Shown: piece by piece, positions 6,984 to 8,417 of the stretch
Position numbering within the stretch: the stretch's first letter is position 1
Layout of the letters: each line of letters starts with the position of its first letter
NCBI GenBank assembly: GCA_023431725.1
Contig: JAEYVN010000472.1
Coordinates: 1-8,417 of the forward strand
DNA length: 8,417 nucleotides
Direction: 5' to 3'
From: Pseudomonadota bacterium
GTDB taxonomy: Bacteria > Pseudomonadota > Alphaproteobacteria > Rhizobiales > Xanthobacteraceae
Translations under genes and position numbers: made by a program
The notes under the pieces: generated by a model
The model's database searches: none
Seen by the model: the letters and a program-made list of their open reading frames with translations, nothing else
Told to the model about the DNA's origin: nothing

Positions 6984-7092
6984 GTCATTCCGGGGCGCTT
7001 GCAAAGCAAGCGAGCCCGGAATCCAAACAGACATACGAATGAAGTTTCTGGATTCCGGGCTTGCGGGCATTTAGCCCACTCCCCGGAATGAC
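6984..7092. repeat. Long palindromic intergenic repeat (REP/RPE-like, four-armed)
   Basis: The outer arms GTCATTCCGGGG (6984-6995) and CCCCGGAATGAC (7081-7092) are perfect reverse complements. Inner arms GCCCGGAATCC (7014-7024) and GGATTCCGGGC (7050-7060) also pair perfectly. Each flank carries its own small hairpin: GCTTGC/GCAAGC (6997-7002 with 7006-7011) and GGGC/GCCC (7065-7068 with 7074-7077). The whole can fold as a branched cruciform in DNA or RNA. From memory, such elements are dispersed between genes in Bradyrhizobium and Rhodopseudomonas. No obvious target duplication flanks it. Lying between the binding-protein and dioxygenase genes, it could stabilise upstream mRNA and lower transcription of the downstream genes. 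Confidence 0.85.
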
Positions 7093-7097
7093 GGATC

Positions 7098-7104
7098 GAG
7101 GAGA
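7098..7104 (+). promoter_or_regulatory. Ribosome binding site of the dioxygenase gene
   Basis: GAGGAGA is six bases before the ATG at 7111, an almost ideal site. It fixes the start and lies just outside the palindromic repeat, so folding of the repeat need not hide it. Confidence 0.6.
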
Positions 7105-7110
7105 TTTTTC

Positions 7111-8145
7111 ATGGCGCATGAACCTGCAGCCGAAGTCGGCGGCGGAACGCCGTTCATCGCAGAAGTCGAAGCCAAGGCCCTGCATCCGCTCTGGGATCGC
7201 TACAAGCGCATCACGCCCTTCCAGCCGATGCCGGCGGACACGCCCTATCACTGGCCGTGGAAGGATACCGAGGGCTTTCTGCATCGCTCCGTCAAGGAAG
7301 TTGCGATCGGCGACATCGAGCGCCGCGCGCTGATCATGTCGCATCCGAATTTCGGGCAGGAAACGGCAACGACCGGCACCATGCTCGGCGCCTTCACGGT
7401 GCTTGAGCCGGGCGATCAGGCGCGTCCGCATCGTCATACGGGCGCCGCCATCCGTTTCGCCACGCAGGCCGACGGCGCTGCGACCATCGTCAACGGGCGC
7501 CGCTGCGAAATGCAGAGTGGCGACCTGATCCTGACGCCGCCGATGGCCTGGCACGGCCATATCAATCCGAGCCAGAACCGCATCATCTGGTTCGATGCAG
7601 CGAACATGCCGCTGCTGCGCGGACTGAATGCGCATTTCTTCGAGCCCGGTAATCCGAAGGACGAGGAATTCTGGAAAGTCGACGAGGGCGATGAGCGTCG
7701 CTGGCGCGCGTCCGGCCTGTCCATCGCCGATGCGCCGACGCGTGAGCCGAGTTCGCCGAAGTATCATTACTCCGGCGAGGTGACGCGGCAGGCTTTGTCG
7801 GAAATTCCCGTCGGCAAGGATGGTGCGCGGCTCCTTCGCTACGTCAATCCGGAAACCGGCGGCGCGGTGATGTCGACGCTGGATTGCTACGCGATGCGGC
7901 TGTCAAAGAATGTGACGACGCGGCCGAAGCGCGGCGCCTACAGCATGATCTGCCTCGTCGTCTCCGGCTCCGGCCGCTCCACGATTGGCGACAAGACATT
8001 CGAATGGACGAAGAACGACGTCTTCACCATTCCGTCCTGGTCGTGGGCCAGCCATCAGGCGCTCGAAGGCGATGCCGATATCTTCATCGTGTCGGACAAG
8101 GTCGTATTCGAGAAGCTCGACGTTCTGCGCGAAGAGATGCAATAG
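7111..8145 (+). CDS. Bicupin gentisate 1,2-dioxygenase-like ring-cleavage dioxygenase
   Basis: A 344-residue cytoplasmic protein with the length and double-cupin layout of gentisate, salicylate and 1-hydroxy-2-naphthoate dioxygenases. These Fe(II) enzymes open a hydroxylated aromatic ring with oxygen. The N-terminal cupin has PHRHTGAAIRF (106-116) and GDLILTPPMAWHGH (137-150), giving H107, H109 and H148 as the likely iron ligands. The C-terminal cupin keeps the fold (VVSGSGRSTIGDKTFEWT at 283-300; FTIPSWSWASHQA at 305-317) but has KRGAY (273-277) where metal-binding cupins have HxH. It is therefore probably structural, as in relatives. A strong ribosome site sets the start. The next gene begins six bases after the stop, tying this enzyme to a molybdenum hydroxylase, which suggests hydroxylation and cleavage of an aromatic or N-heterocyclic ring. 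The true substrate cannot be told; gentisate itself is possible but not shown. Confidence 0.9.
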   Translation: MAHEPAAEVGGGTPFIAEVEAKALHPLWDRYKRITPFQPMPADTPYHWPWKDTEGFLHRSVKEVAIGDIERRALIMSHPNFGQETATTGTMLGAFTVLEPGDQARPHRHTGAAIRFATQADGAATIVNGRRCEMQSGDLILTPPMAWHGHINPSQNRIIWFDAANMPLLRGLNAHFFEPGNPKDEEFWKVDEGDERRWRASGLSIADAPTREPSSPKYHYSGEVTRQALSEIPVGKDGARLLRYVNPETGGAVMSTLDCYAMRLSKNVTTRPKRGAYSMICLVVSGSGRSTIGDKTFEWTKNDVFTIPSWSWASHQALEGDADIFIVSDKVVFEKLDVLREEMQ

Positions 8146-8151
8146 CGCGCC

Positions 8152-8417
8152 ATGGGCGAGCGCCTTTCCGATGACGCGGATGTCGATGCGTCCATCGCGG
8201 CGGGCGAGGGCATCGGCGCGCCGGTTCGGCGCGTCGAGGATCCGCGGTTTCTGACCGGCGAAGGCCGCTTCGTCAGCGATCTGCACATCCCGAACACATC
8301 ATATGCGGTGTTCGTGCGGTCGATGCATGCGCATGCGCGTCTGCGCCGCATTGATGTCACCGCAGCCTTGGCATCGCCGGGTGTGATTGCCGTTTTCACC
8401 GGTGCGGACATGGCCGC
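8152..8417 (+). CDS. Xanthine dehydrogenase family molybdopterin-binding subunit (CoxL-like), 5' part
   Basis: Only the first 88 residues lie in the window; the gene continues beyond the right edge. The N-terminal stretch [19 protein letters not shown] (22-40), then [20 protein letters not shown] (54-73) and [12 protein letters not shown] (76-87), is the hallmark beginning of large subunits of the CO dehydrogenase/xanthine oxidase family (the a/b hammerhead domain). Full members are about 750-800 residues, bind molybdopterin cofactor, and hydroxylate aromatic heterocycles, purines or aldehydes, or oxidise CO. The residues that set the substrate lie outside the window. FAD and 2Fe-2S partner subunits are not seen and may follow. 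The first 20 residues are acidic and variable. The gene starts six bases after the dioxygenase stop, with only a weak ribosome site, so it is probably translated with that gene. Confidence 0.92.
   Translation, partial: MGERLSDDADVDASIAAGEGIGAPVRRVEDPRFLTGEGRFVSDLHIPNTSYAVFVRSMHAHARLRRIDVTAALASPGVIAVFTGADMA

Noticed and set aside
6044..7009. 321-codon open frame on the minus strand
   Set aside because: It is antisense to the clear binding-protein gene and shows the same mirror-frame composition.
6984..7092. Palindrome as a mini-transposon with terminal inverted repeats
   Set aside because: No flanking direct duplication is visible, and the nested structure fits a REP-like element better.
6985..7767. 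260-codon minus-strand frame
   Set aside because: It crosses the palindromic repeat and the antisense of the dioxygenase gene, and has no domain pattern.
1..8417. tRNA, rRNA, CRISPR array, insertion sequence or prophage genes
   Set aside because: I saw no cloverleaf, no regularly spaced repeats, and no transposase, integrase or phage protein motifs.

Overview
The window looks like chromosomal DNA from an alphaproteobacterium, most likely of the Bradyrhizobium/Rhodopseudomonas/Xanthobacteraceae group. Three things suggest this. The codon use is GC-rich. The sugar-type ABC genes and molybdenum-hydroxylase gene resemble those of these soil bacteria. Positions 6984-7092 hold an interspersed palindrome (GTCATTCCGGGG ... 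CCCCGGAATGAC) of a kind I recall as common between genes in that group. The species assignment is inference.

Layout. Positions 1-943 (minus strand) carry most of a carbamoyltransferase of the aspartate/ornithine family, cut by the left edge. Positions 944-1463 are non-coding as far as I can see, AT-richer than the rest, and contain inverted repeats plus the probable divergent promoters. A small ORF of unknown function (1464-1829) follows. Then comes a tightly packed plus-strand series: a TetR-type regulator (1937-2617), an alpha/beta hydrolase (2622-3554), a three-part sugar-type ABC importer in the order ATPase (3554-5032), permease (5035-5982) and periplasmic binding protein (6029-6967), the palindromic repeat, a bicupin gentisate-dioxygenase-like protein (7111-8145), and the start of a CoxL/xanthine-dehydrogenase-type molybdopterin subunit (8152 to the right edge).

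Spacing of 4 bp, a 1-bp overlap, 2 bp, 46 bp, 143 bp (occupied by the palindrome) and 6 bp suggests one operon, with the TetR protein as its likely local regulator. Taken together the genes read as an uptake-and-breakdown system: import by the ABC transporter, hydroxylation by the molybdenum enzyme, ring cleavage by the cupin dioxygenase, and hydrolysis of an ester or amide by the alpha/beta hydrolase. The importer belongs to a sugar family, but its binding protein lacks several residues that RbsB uses to hold ribose. The carbamoyltransferase likewise lacks residues used for aspartate. I therefore think the substrate is not a plain sugar and may be an aromatic or N-heterocyclic compound. The pathway itself is inference; the individual family assignments are well supported.
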